The notes beneath the pieces are model-generated. The model saw only the letters and a program-made list of their open reading frames with translations. It did no database searches and had not been told where the DNA came from. Positions 1-6,842 of a DNA stretch of 23,787 nucleotides are shown piece by piece. The stretch comes from a virus. The position numbers and the translations under genes are program-made. The stretch is taken from the IMG/VR virus record IMGVR_UViG_3300023109_000141, positions 1 to 23,787 of that record; one strand, 5' to 3'. Positions within the stretch are counted from its first letter, which is position 1. The number at the start of each line of letters is the position of its first letter.

Positions 1-19
1 TCAATTCTTTCATACTCAT

Positions 20-27
20 TATTTATA
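20..27 (-). promoter_or_regulatory. T4-type late promoter TATAAATA pointing out of the window
   Basis: A perfect TATAAATA on the minus strand sits three bases past the terminator, repeating the terminator-then-promoter layout seen at 6814-6872. It should drive the next gene, beyond the left edge. ATG triplets at 17-19 and 11-13 are too close to the motif to be accepted as starts without more sequence. Confidence 0.8.
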
Positions 28-29
28 CT

Positions 30-55
30 AAAAAAAAGACTCCGAAGAGTCTTTT
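30..55 (-). terminator. Rho-independent terminator closing the adhesin cassette
   Basis: On the minus strand, AAAAGACTC, a TTCG tetraloop and GAGTCTTTT form a stable stem (core GACTC 38-42 with GAGTC 47-51), and the right arm runs into eight T residues (30-37). It lies about 80 bases after the stop of the 1318-residue gene. The intervening stretch 56-134 shows no convincing gene. Confidence 0.93.
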
Positions 56-134
56 CTCGTTACGTTGCTTGTCATCCCTGACCATCAGTTCCCCATTGCG
101 GTTTCTATGTAGTAGTCCATTTGACCGTTGTACC

Positions 135-3100
135 TTAATTAATGTATATTGCAACTTTTGGTGAACCCGCTGAACCATTGGCGACATAGACGGAGTTATT
201 ACCGCTAGTGGGGAATGGAGATATTCCGTGGCTGTGATTACACCAAAAGTTTTCAGCATTGTTCAAAATTTCACGAGATAATGCCAAAACACTATAATCC
301 CCGCCAGTGAGACTAACGCCTGAAGTTTCTTGATGCCAGTGTGTTTGATACCCCGCAGAGTTTGTTCCAGATCCAGAATTCGCAAACGCAGAAGGACCAA
401 TAGTAGTAGTATTAATTGGTCTTACATTACAAGTTAACAAATCTGCAATTGCATATCTTTGTGTAGCAGTCCCAGAGTTGCTGGTAAACACATATGTGAT
501 TGTTGTTCCTGCCGCAATTTTAGAAGCAAAATACGAGTCAGTTGCATAACGATTTTCATAAGTCGGCGAAAGGGCAGAGATGTCGTTTGAAGCAACCGCG
601 TTCAATTCATATCCGTTAACATTATTATATCCATAAGTGTTATAATAAGCAACCAACGTTCCATAAGTTGGATCTTCTAAGCACAAAGGACCAGTCGTAC
701 CCCAAATAGGATGTTCGTCGGTAGTGAACAATGTGGCGCCTGTGGCAAAGCCTGATGGTAGTGACGGTATGTTAGTAACGTTCCAATCATTGAGGTTCTG
801 ATCAAATGCAGCAGCGTTATTGAACATAGAAGTCATGTTGGTAACAGCGCCAGTGTCCCAACCAGATATACTCCAAGAAGCCGGTGCAGTTAAGTCAAAG
901 ATATATGCTTTACCTGAAGTAGTACCACCAGCATCATCTTCGCCCCGAGCACTGACGATAGCATAAGTATCAGTAATGATTACTTTGGATCCAAAGTAAT
1001 CATTTGCGCTCGTACTATAAGCATTAGGATTATCTAAAGTATGGAGTAATGCACCAGTGGCATTGTTGTAGATATATGCTTTGCCTGATCTAGTACCACC
1101 AGCATCATCTTCTCGATAAGCACCGACGATAGCGTAAGTATCAGTTATTGCTACTGAGTGTCCAAAGTAATCATTTGCACTTGTACTATGAAAATTAGGA
1201 TTATTTAAGGTATGTACTAATGCACCAGTGGCAGTGTTGTAGATATATGCTATACCTGAATAGGAAGCAAGCGCCTGAGCACCATATTCAGCATAAGCAC
1301 CTACGATAGCATAGGTGTCTGATATTGCTACTGAGTATCCAAAGTAATCATTTGCGCTCGTACTATAAGCATTAGGATTATTTAAGGTATGTACTAACGC
1401 ACCAGTGGCAGTGTTGTAGATATATGCTTTACCTGAATTAGCACCGCCAGCATCATCTTCAGCCCAAGCACCGACGATAGCATAAGTATCAGTTATTGCT
1501 ACTGAGTGTCCAAAGTAATCATCTGCGCTCGTACTATAAGCATTAGGATTATTTAAGGTATGTACTAACGCACCAGTGACAGTGTTGTAGATATATGCTT
1601 TACCTGAAGTAGTACCACCAGCATCATCTTCGCCCCGAGCACTGACGATAGCATAAGTATCAGTTATTGCTACTCTGTATCCAAACATATCATCTGCACT
1701 TGTATTATAAGCATTAGGATTATTTAAGGTATATACTAACGCACCAGTGGCAGTGTTGTAGATATATGCTTTACCTGAACCAGTACCGCCAGCCTCATCT
1801 TCGCCCCAAGCACCGACGATAGCATAGGTGTCTGTTATTGCTACTGAGGATCCAAAGTTATCATTTGCACTCGTACCATAAGGATTAGGATTATTTAAGG
1901 TATGTACTAACGCACCAGTGGCAGTGTTGTAGATATATGCTTTACCTGAATTAGCACCGCCAGCATCATCTTCAGCCCAAGCACCGACGATAGAATAGGT
2001 GTCTGATGATGCCATTGCGTATCCAAACGTATCATTTGCGCTCGTACTATAAGCATTAGGATTATCCAACGTATGCTTTAATGCAACCGAAAACTCACCA
2101 CTACCAAATTTAGATGCGTCTTTGAACATACTACTCATATTGGTGACAGTGCTGACATCCCAAGAACTAATATCTTCATTGAATGCCGTGGCATTCGCCA
2201 ACATCGATTCCATATTAGTAATCGGTGCTGATGTCTCGATGCCGACATTAGGAATGAACTGATATCCAGCCGGCGCAAAATTGTTTCTCCAAGTTGAGCT
2301 GGTAGGATCTGTTGCAGTATTGCTCATTGGGTATGCATAGCGCCCCTTAAATATGTAAACCGCCCCAGAATTGCTCTGAGAAGCGGAATCTTCCCCTTTC
2401 GCGGAAGATGCAAAAAACCTCCCCGAAATTGCAACTTCAGTTCCAAACCGATCATCGGATCCGGTGGCAGAATATGTGTTCGGATTATCTATAGTATGTA
2501 ATAAGCTACCTGATACTGCGTCATATACATAACATTTGCCAGAATCTGCTCCCGCAGATCCAGATTCATACCACGCACTTACAAATACTGATCTTTGGTC
2601 AATAGCGACAGACCATCCCATATAATCAAACTCTGTTCCGTTGTCGGGATTTGGGTTGTCGATTGTGTGTAATAACGTGCCGGCAGATATGTCGTATATG
2701 TATACCTTACCGGAACCCGCCCCTACCGCATCGTCAGATTCGCCGAAAGCACCTACTACAAGATAGTTTCCGTCAATTGCGCAGTCAATTCCAAAGTTGT
2801 CTAACGAGCTTGTCGAGTGAGCATTTGGATTGAGGAATGTGTGTATTCTGAGACCGGTTGATGCGTTGTAAACATATGCTACGCCCGAATTACTTCCGTC
2901 AGCAGCATCCTCTTCTACCGTAGACACTACCACGTAATTTCCAGAAATGTCTACGACTTGACCAAATTGATCGCCCGTAGGCGCTCCATATGCGTTTGGA
3001 TTGGTTAACGTATGAATAACATTTCCAGCAGACGCCGAGCAAATGTACGCCTTATCTACCCCAAATCCACCTACGACAACAGTCCCAGAATCTATTTTGA

Positions 3101-4091
3101 CCGAATGGCCGAAATAAGCACCAGCATCTGGGGAGTTTATTGTTCTCAGCAAAGATCCTGACATATTGAATATGTCGACTTGCTCTGCAGATCGGTTTCC
3201 GACTACGATATATGTCCCGTCAGTTCCTACCGCATTTCTCCTTGCCCAGCTTCCGATTTCTACTGGCGTCGGGCACAATATTGTCTGTTCTACTGATCCC
3301 GTAGCATTATTGATTACATAAACTGCACCATATCCGTTGTTTGCTTTATCGACACCTAGTACCGTATATTGATCGGTCATGTCTAATGATAAATCGGATT
3401 CGCCTATGACTGGTCCGAGGTCTTCGACATTTATAGAAAATGTGTTGGATACTGCAAGAGGAGACCAATCTATAAAAGAAGAACTTTCGGCTGGCGTTTG
3501 GGGGTTGCTAGAATTCAGAATAATCGCTGCAACTTTCCAGTCTGTCCCGCCCCAGTATTTCAGCTCAGATGATTGGGCATCAAATACGACTTCGCCATTG
3601 TTGCCGGATATTGGTAGGGCTTGTGTTGTTGCATATTCGGGAATATTGAATATATTTGAAGAATTTTGAAACTTGCCCGCAAGACTATTGTATACCAATG
3701 TTTGGTCATTTTCTATTGTCGACAATTGAACATTATGAATAGTTTCTAGAGTTATATTAGACCAAGATTTTGATGCTCCGTTGCTACCAAAAAATTTTTC
3801 AGAAGAAGTTGCGTCAATTACGATATATTCTCCCGAGACCGCAGAGCTCTGCAGCTGCAGAACATTTCTAATTGCTTTTGCAATTTGTCTAAGCTCGAAA
3901 GCTTGCGCTGTGGTTGCTAACACTTCCGCTCGACTATTGGTCGCGATTTCTAGTGCCGAGTTTTCTCGCTGCTCCAGCCTGGGCCCAACACTCGATAGAT
4001 TGTACAATTCTTTTGCCGATGCTGAGTTAGCAATTTCGATAGCCCTAGAGCTTATAGCAGAAATTGAGTTCAATAGATTTTCGTCGGTCAT
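135..4091 (-). CDS. Giant adhesin paralogue, 1318 residues, twin seven-blade FG-GAP sets and BspA-like repeats
   Basis: Last gene of the cassette, with AAGGAG eight bases before the ATG. Residues 1-80 match the shared helical domain (N52-S53-R54), and the cap LKYWGGTDWKVAA follows near 185-200. Residues about 218-581 form seven FG-GAP-type blades of 44-58 residues. A BspA/DUF285-like stretch (TNMESMLANATAFNEDISSWD) spans about 622-671. Residues 673-1067 are seven further blades of 57 residues, nearly identical to each other. The BspA-like pattern then resumes (GWDTGAVTNMTSMFNNAAAF). The last 190 residues (about 1130-1318) are a Tyr/Asn/Thr-rich end domain with HWHQE and a NHSHG segment. FG-GAP repeats build beta-propellers in integrins and lectins, and BspA-like repeats are surface-binding modules. 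The protein is therefore very likely a host-binding tip; the receptor is unknown. Fold and role are inferred from repeats. Confidence 0.86.
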   Translation of the reverse strand: MTDENLLNSISAISSRAIEIANSASAKELYNLSSVGPRLEQRENSALEIATNSRAEVLATTAQAFELRQIAKAIRNVLQLQSSAVSGEYIVIDATSSEKFFGSNGASKSWSNITLETIHNVQLSTIENDQTLVYNSLAGKFQNSSNIFNIPEYATTQALPISGNNGEVVFDAQSSELKYWGGTDWKVAAIILNSSNPQTPAESSSFIDWSPLAVSNTFSINVEDLGPVIGESDLSLDMTDQYTVLGVDKANNGYGAVYVINNATGSVEQTILCPTPVEIGSWARRNAVGTDGTYIVVGNRSAEQVDIFNMSGSLLRTINSPDAGAYFGHSVKIDSGTVVVGGFGVDKAYICSASAGNVIHTLTNPNAYGAPTGDQFGQVVDISGNYVVVSTVEEDAADGSNSGVAYVYNASTGLRIHTFLNPNAHSTSSLDNFGIDCAIDGNYLVVGAFGESDDAVGAGSGKVYIYDISAGTLLHTIDNPNPDNGTEFDYMGWSVAIDQRSVFVSAWYESGSAGADSGKCYVYDAVSGSLLHTIDNPNTYSATGSDDRFGTEVAISGRFFASSAKGEDSASQSNSGAVYIFKGRYAYPMSNTATDPTSSTWRNNFAPAGYQFIPNVGIETSAPITNMESMLANATAFNEDISSWDVSTVTNMSSMFKDASKFGSGEFSVALKHTLDNPNAYSTSANDTFGYAMASSDTYSIVGAWAEDDAGGANSGKAYIYNTATGALVHTLNNPNPYGTSANDNFGSSVAITDTYAIVGAWGEDEAGGTGSGKAYIYNTATGALVYTLNNPNAYNTSADDMFGYRVAITDTYAIVSARGEDDAGGTTSGKAYIYNTVTGALVHTLNNPNAYSTSADDYFGHSVAITDTYAIVGAWAEDDAGGANSGKAYIYNTATGALVHTLNNPNAYSTSANDYFGYSVAISDTYAIVGAYAEYGAQALASYSGIAYIYNTATGALVHTLNNPNFHSTSANDYFGHSVAITDTYAIVGAYREDDAGGTRSGKAYIYNNATGALLHTLDNPNAYSTSANDYFGSKVIITDTYAIVSARGEDDAGGTTSGKAYIFDLTAPASWSISGWDTGAVTNMTSMFNNAAAFDQNLNDWNVTNIPSLPSGFATGATLFTTDEHPIWGTTGPLCLEDPTYGTLVAYYNTYGYNNVNGYELNAVASNDISALSPTYENRYATDSYFASKIAAGTTITYVFTSNSGTATQRYAIADLLTCNVRPINTTTIGPSAFANSGSGTNSAGYQTHWHQETSGVSLTGGDYSVLALSREILNNAENFWCNHSHGISPFPTSGNNSVYVANGSAGSPKVAIYIN
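891..2075 (-). repeat. Seven ~171-bp near-identical tandem repeats (FG-GAP blades)
   Basis: Seven units lie in tandem with a period of 171 bp. The fifth in coding order is 177 bp. The landmark attagga starts at 1023, 1194, 1371, 1542, 1713, 1884 and 2055. The consensus blade is HTLNNPNAYSTSANDYFG, then S-V-A-I-T-D-T-Y-A-I-V, then GEDDAGG, then SGKAYIYNTATGALV. Blades 1 and 4 share an identical middle, as do blades 3 and 7, while blade 5 has a replaced segment (YGAQALASYS). The upstream blade set (about 2346-3440) lacks this DNA-level similarity. Confidence 0.95.
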
Positions 4092-4136
4092 TTAGCCAAC
4101 TCCTTAGTAGATGATGATTGTACTATGGCCAAATAA

Positions 4137-4165
4137 TGTGCTCGGACAAACTATGTCCGAGCACA
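4137..4165 (-). other. Perfect 12-bp inverted repeat between adhesin genes
   Basis: TGTGCTCGGACA (4137-4148) and TGTCCGAGCACA (4154-4165) are exact reverse complements around a five-base loop. On the minus strand the stem is followed by ATTATTTGG, which is T-rich but not a clean T-run. It begins only eight bases after the upstream stop. It may be a leaky terminator, an mRNA-stabilising end or a processing site that sets the ratio of the small and giant adhesins. Confidence 0.85.
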
Positions 4166-4172
4166 AGAGTTT

Positions 4173-4712
4173 CTAGGATACCGCGACGCTATACCACCCA
4201 GAACCGGTGAATATATACATTCGGTTGTTAGATGTCACTAGCGCTTGGTCTCCTGCAGAATTTCCGCTGACGGGAAGCTCAGAAGGATTTGTAAAAACTG
4301 ACATTCCTCCAGCTGGAGCCGAAAATGAAAACTCTCCAGAAGTTGGATTATACGAAACATCTCCAGAAGATTGTACCATCTCTCTGGTTCCCTGCTGCGA
4401 ATAATATTGGTTCGATGAGCCCGCAGGGACATCATCTGAATTAGCAATTGACACTCCTCCGGTATCACTCTCTCTGGTGATAAGCTTATTTACGCCTCTG
4501 CTTAATCTGTCTATATCTTTAGCGGTTGCAGTTGTCGTCAATGATAGGGCTCTGATATTAAAATCAGTTTCTACTTCTCCATCTGTATCCAGTCCGGTAT
4601 TTTTAGCGGCTCTGGATAATTTTAACATACTGGTCGAATTCGCAGCACCCACTTCTGAGCGAATCTTAACTTTCATTGCCCCGATTGATGCTTGTAAATT
4701 TGTATCTGCCAT
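4173..4712 (-). CDS. Adhesin paralogue, 179 residues, minimal cap
   Basis: Third gene of the cassette, starting MADTNLQASI like the first gene's MADSNLTTSI, with GAGG ten bases before the ATG. The shared helical domain carries N52-I53-R54 in register with the first and fourth genes. The adapter differs: DDVPAGSSNQYYSQQGTRE followed by a VSYNPTSGEFSFSAP strand pair. SxNQYYxxxRxR-type segments of this kind are common in phage fibre proteins. It ends with the cap NNRMYIFTGSGWYSVAVS. No extra domain is attached. A strong hairpin follows its stop, before the largest paralogue. It is likely a trimeric structural or adaptor protein. The evidence for kinship with its neighbours is the aligned N-terminal landmark and cap, not overall identity. 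Confidence 0.8.
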   Translation of the reverse strand: MADTNLQASIGAMKVKIRSEVGAANSTSMLKLSRAAKNTGLDTDGEVETDFNIRALSLTTTATAKDIDRLSRGVNKLITRESDTGGVSIANSDDVPAGSSNQYYSQQGTREMVQSSGDVSYNPTSGEFSFSAPAGGMSVFTNPSELPVSGNSAGDQALVTSNNRMYIFTGSGWYSVAVS

Positions 4713-4740
4713 GTCTATTATTCCTCGTTATTTTGTATTA

Positions 4741-5331
4741 TTATGAAGAAACAAATGAACCGAACGCGGTCCATGCACTTCCATTCCAATAATAAATGTT
4801 GCTATTCTCTATAACAAAAGCAAAAGCGCCTGAAGACGCACTTGCTGGCAAACTCGCGACTGTACTATATTCTTTAGCAGTAGTCTTATTTGTGAGCTCG
4901 CCGCCGCCCCAAGCTCCAGAGTTGTATATTGGCACTTGGCCCGCCGCAAGCCCAGACAATTCAGATACGTCTGATAATGCAGGAGCTCCCCAAGAAAGAT
5001 TTGTCCCGTCTGTCGTGAGATATTTGCCAGAATTGCCAGACTGTACAGGAAGTTCTCTTCCGGACTGGGTATTAGGCTGAACTAGATCTAAAACTTTTGA
5101 TAAACTGTCCGCCAAGTCCAAAAGAACATCCACATCATCCTCTGTTGCAAGAAGAGTTTCTAGTCTCGTGTTGATCAATGATTCAATAGTATCATTGTCG
5201 GTCTCTTTCAAATTTTTAACCATTCTTGCATATTTTAAGAGATCATCCTTATTTGCAGTAATGATTTGTGATTCGATGTCAGCGACCATTAAAAGTCTTG
5301 CTGAATCTAATGCGCTATCTAAATATGACAT
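4741..5331 (-). CDS. Adhesin paralogue, 196 residues, minimal cap
   Basis: Second gene of the cassette, with CGGAG eight bases before the ATG. The first 80 or so residues are the shared helical domain, with N54-T55-R56 two residues later than in its neighbours. The stem adapter is clear: SGKYLTTDGTNLSWG near residues 100-114, then GQVPIYNSGAW. The protein ends with the uninterrupted cap IYYWNGSAWTAFGSFVSS. GKYLTTDGT and LYYW-type caps are widespread in phage fibre proteins. Nothing is added beyond the cap, so this may represent the ancestral form, a short spacer or a capping subunit. The large upstream and downstream paralogues show that the same end can accept whole extra domains. Function in attachment or baseplate decoration is inferred. 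Confidence 0.8.
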   Translation of the reverse strand: MSYLDSALDSARLLMVADIESQIITANKDDLLKYARMVKNLKETDNDTIESLINTRLETLLATEDDVDVLLDLADSLSKVLDLVQPNTQSGRELPVQSGNSGKYLTTDGTNLSWGAPALSDVSELSGLAAGQVPIYNSGAWGGGELTNKTTAKEYSTVASLPASASSGAFAFVIENSNIYYWNGSAWTAFGSFVSS

Positions 5332-5358
5332 TCGTGTTTCTCCGTTATAATTCTTTTT

Positions 5359-6249
5359 TTAGTTTGCAGCCGTTACATCGACCCAAGGGCTGGCCACGGT
5401 AATAGTTCCTACCATTGCTGAATGATTGCCGCACTGATAATATAAAGTGCTGGGTGCGTCATAAGGAACTGTGATTGTCACATTACCTGCTGTGGATCTA
5501 GAGTTTGATACTCCGCTCGTATATTCTCCTACATAACTTCCTGCAACAAACCCAGCACCCGAATCTGTCGTGAAATACAAAGGGTGTCCTGTGGTAGTTG
5601 AACCGTCCAGCGCAAATGTGTATGTACTTCCTCTATAAAAAGTTAATGCAGGATTATTTTCGGTATCGACGACATATGCACCACTAACGGCAGTTACATT
5701 GTGCGTTGCGCTTTTTATGTAATAAAATTTGAAGTCAGATCCGACAAGGATAATTTCGCCCTTTGTTGACTGTGCTGGGATGGCTGATATATCAGCAAAT
5801 GCTCTAAATTTCGCTGCGGCAGTAGGGGTGGCTGATAGTTTATTGGCAGTTTCGTCATATACCAAAACGTCGCCGTCTGAGGGAGTTCCTACTAGTGCGT
5901 CCATGTCGGTCAACGAAACCTTACTCCAAGAAGTCGACATTCCGTTTGTCTTTAGCACACTTCCTGCAGAAGACGAGTCATCCGGAAATTGAACTCCGTC
6001 TACAAACTTAGTTTCTAGCATGTTAGCCAGTGCTCGGGTCAATTTGAGCTTTTCGTCTATGGTTGATCCAGAATAAAGAGTGAGTATTCTGGAATTAACA
6101 GCGGCCTCAGCGGCCGCGTCATCAGTTTTTTTAATCTTTTTAATAGCATCTGTAATGTCTGCAAGTTCTGATGCGCTAGCACCACCAATCAAAGTCTGAG
6201 CTCGACTCAAGACTGCTGCGATTGATGTGGTTAGGTTTGAATCTGCCAT
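5359..6249 (-). CDS. Adhesin paralogue with inserted cupredoxin-like domain, 296 residues
   Basis: This is the first gene of the four-gene cassette, with an AAAGGAG ribosome site. Residues 1-80 are a helical domain shared with the next three genes, with N52-S53-R54 as a landmark. Residues about 90-175 are a stem adapter (VLKTNGMSTSWSKVSLTDMD, GDVLVYDE). The cap hairpin is split: FYYIKS ends at residue 180 and SPWVDV resumes at 287. Between them is a beta domain starting near NPALTFYRGSTYTF (199-212). It has His222 in GHPLYF and then Cys273, His276 and Met279 in YYQCGNHSAMVG. This is the ligand set of type 1 copper proteins, although the short C-x2-H-x2-M spacing is not that of plastocyanin. 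Related YYxCxxHxxM segments occur in marine phage structural proteins, from memory. Whether copper binds is unknown; the fold may serve purely as a binding tip. Confidence 0.83.
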   Translation of the reverse strand: MADSNLTTSIAAVLSRAQTLIGGASASELADITDAIKKIKKTDDAAAEAAVNSRILTLYSGSTIDEKLKLTRALANMLETKFVDGVQFPDDSSSAGSVLKTNGMSTSWSKVSLTDMDALVGTPSDGDVLVYDETANKLSATPTAAAKFRAFADISAIPAQSTKGEIILVGSDFKFYYIKSATHNVTAVSGAYVVDTENNPALTFYRGSTYTFALDGSTTTGHPLYFTTDSGAGFVAGSYVGEYTSGVSNSRSTAGNVTITVPYDAPSTLYYQCGNHSAMVGTITVASPWVDVTAAN

Positions 6250-6306
6250 GTAGGGTTCTCCTTTGGTAAATTTGATTAATTTATTATTATAAAGTCTTTA
6301 TGTGTT

Positions 6307-6314
6307 TATTTATA
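6307..6314 (-). promoter_or_regulatory. T4-type late promoter TATAAATA (for the four-gene adhesin cassette)
   Basis: A perfect TATAAATA on the minus strand, 57 bases before the ATG at 6249. An AAAGGAG ribosome site lies in the leader. No other copy of this motif was seen before the following three genes, so all four are probably transcribed from here. Confidence 0.86.
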
Positions 6315-6369
6315 GATTTATTTTTCTGAAACCCTCGAATTTGATTGTGCTTAAAATTTATTTTGGGCT

Positions 6370-6585
6370 TTATGACTCTCTTAACTCCTGAGATGTGCCA
6401 ACAAAATATAAACTTCCGTCTAATACCCTCTCTGCGACATCAAACATCTCTCGCTGATATTTAATATAATCTTTTTTTTCTTCTTTACTAGAATCTGGAT
6501 TATAGAAATTGAAGTTTTCTAAATTTTTTTCGATCTTGCTTATAAACGTGAGGAGTTGTGCTCCGTGTATAGTTCTTTTACTCAT
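6370..6585 (-). CDS. Small helical protein, 71 residues, unknown
   Basis: The ATG lies inside the last codons of the 68-residue gene (ATGAGTAA overlap), and the nearest GGAG is 13 bases upstream. It is therefore probably translated by ribosomes finishing the gene before it. The protein is charged and helical, with ISKIEKNLENF and SSKEEKKDYIKYQREMFDVAERVL stretches, and the last dozen residues are SLYFVGTSQELRES. No catalytic motif, signal peptide or membrane segment is seen. No clear terminator follows; the gap to the next promoter is short and AT-rich. The coupled pair may act as a complex, for example in fibre assembly or regulation. This is inference and I recognise no family. Confidence 0.72.
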   Translation of the reverse strand: MSKRTIHGAQLLTFISKIEKNLENFNFYNPDSSKEEKKDYIKYQREMFDVAERVLDGSLYFVGTSQELRES

Positions 6586-6784
6586 CAGCTAACATTAACT
6601 CCAATATGGTCAAGTAGTTTTTTACTAATTTTAAATGAGATTTATATTCTTCTAGTTCTTTATCGTCTCTGAAGTCTGCCAGATAGCAATTCTGTTTTAG
6701 AATCGCGACAGATTCGCTTATGACTTCTCTCACCCTTTCCGGACTTCTTATGGTCTGAATATTATATAATTTCATCGGAACCAT
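6578..6784 (-). CDS. Small helical protein, 68 residues, unknown
   Basis: The protein starts MVPMKLYN, with GGGAG eight bases before the ATG, so the first Met is preferred over the internal Met4. It is predicted mostly helical and charged, with SPERVREVISESVAILKQN and a later ELEEYKSHLKLVKNYLTILE stretch that looks amphipathic and could form a coiled coil. A single Cys is at residue 33. There is no signal peptide or membrane segment. The stop overlaps the start of the 71-residue gene by eight bases, which implies translational coupling. Its own late promoter among fibre genes suggests an assembly helper, chaperone or small virion part, but nothing in the sequence proves this. I do not recognise the family. 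Confidence 0.75.
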   Translation of the reverse strand: MVPMKLYNIQTIRSPERVREVISESVAILKQNCYLADFRDDKELEEYKSHLKLVKNYLTILELMLADE

Positions 6785-6813
6785 TTAACAATCTCCCAAT
6801 TATGCATGTCTAT

Positions 6814-6821
6814 TATTTATA
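6814..6821 (-). promoter_or_regulatory. T4-type late promoter TATAAATA (for two small genes)
   Basis: A perfect TATAAATA on the minus strand, 29 bases before the ATG at 6784 and about 20 bases past the upstream terminator. The arrangement isolates the two small genes as their own late unit. Confidence 0.85.
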
Positions 6822-6842
6822 ATATATTTTTTGATCTGATAT

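Noticed and set aside
1-19. Possible start of the next gene (ATG at 17-19 or 11-13, minus strand)
   Set aside because: The triplets touch or nearly touch the TATAAATA element, so a transcript from that promoter would hardly include them. Too little sequence is visible to decide.
23-259. Minus-strand frame of 78 residues at the left end
   Set aside because: Most of it overlaps the end of the 1318-residue gene in another frame, it runs through the terminator hairpin, and it has no suitable ribosome site.
135-4091. Diversity-generating retroelement acting on the adhesin
   Set aside because: No reverse transcriptase or template repeat is seen in the window. Variation between blades comes as shared patches, which fits recombination better than adenine-specific mutation.
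3379-4095. Plus-strand frames of 96 and 104 residues opposite the giant adhesin
   Set aside because: Both are antisense to the conserved N-terminal and first propeller region, and no plus-strand promoter or terminator is present.
5359-5709. Cupredoxin-like segment as a host-derived photosynthesis gene such as plastocyanin
   Set aside because: It is embedded in a fibre-type protein with no signal peptide, and its ligand spacing differs from plastocyanin, so an electron-transfer role is not supported.
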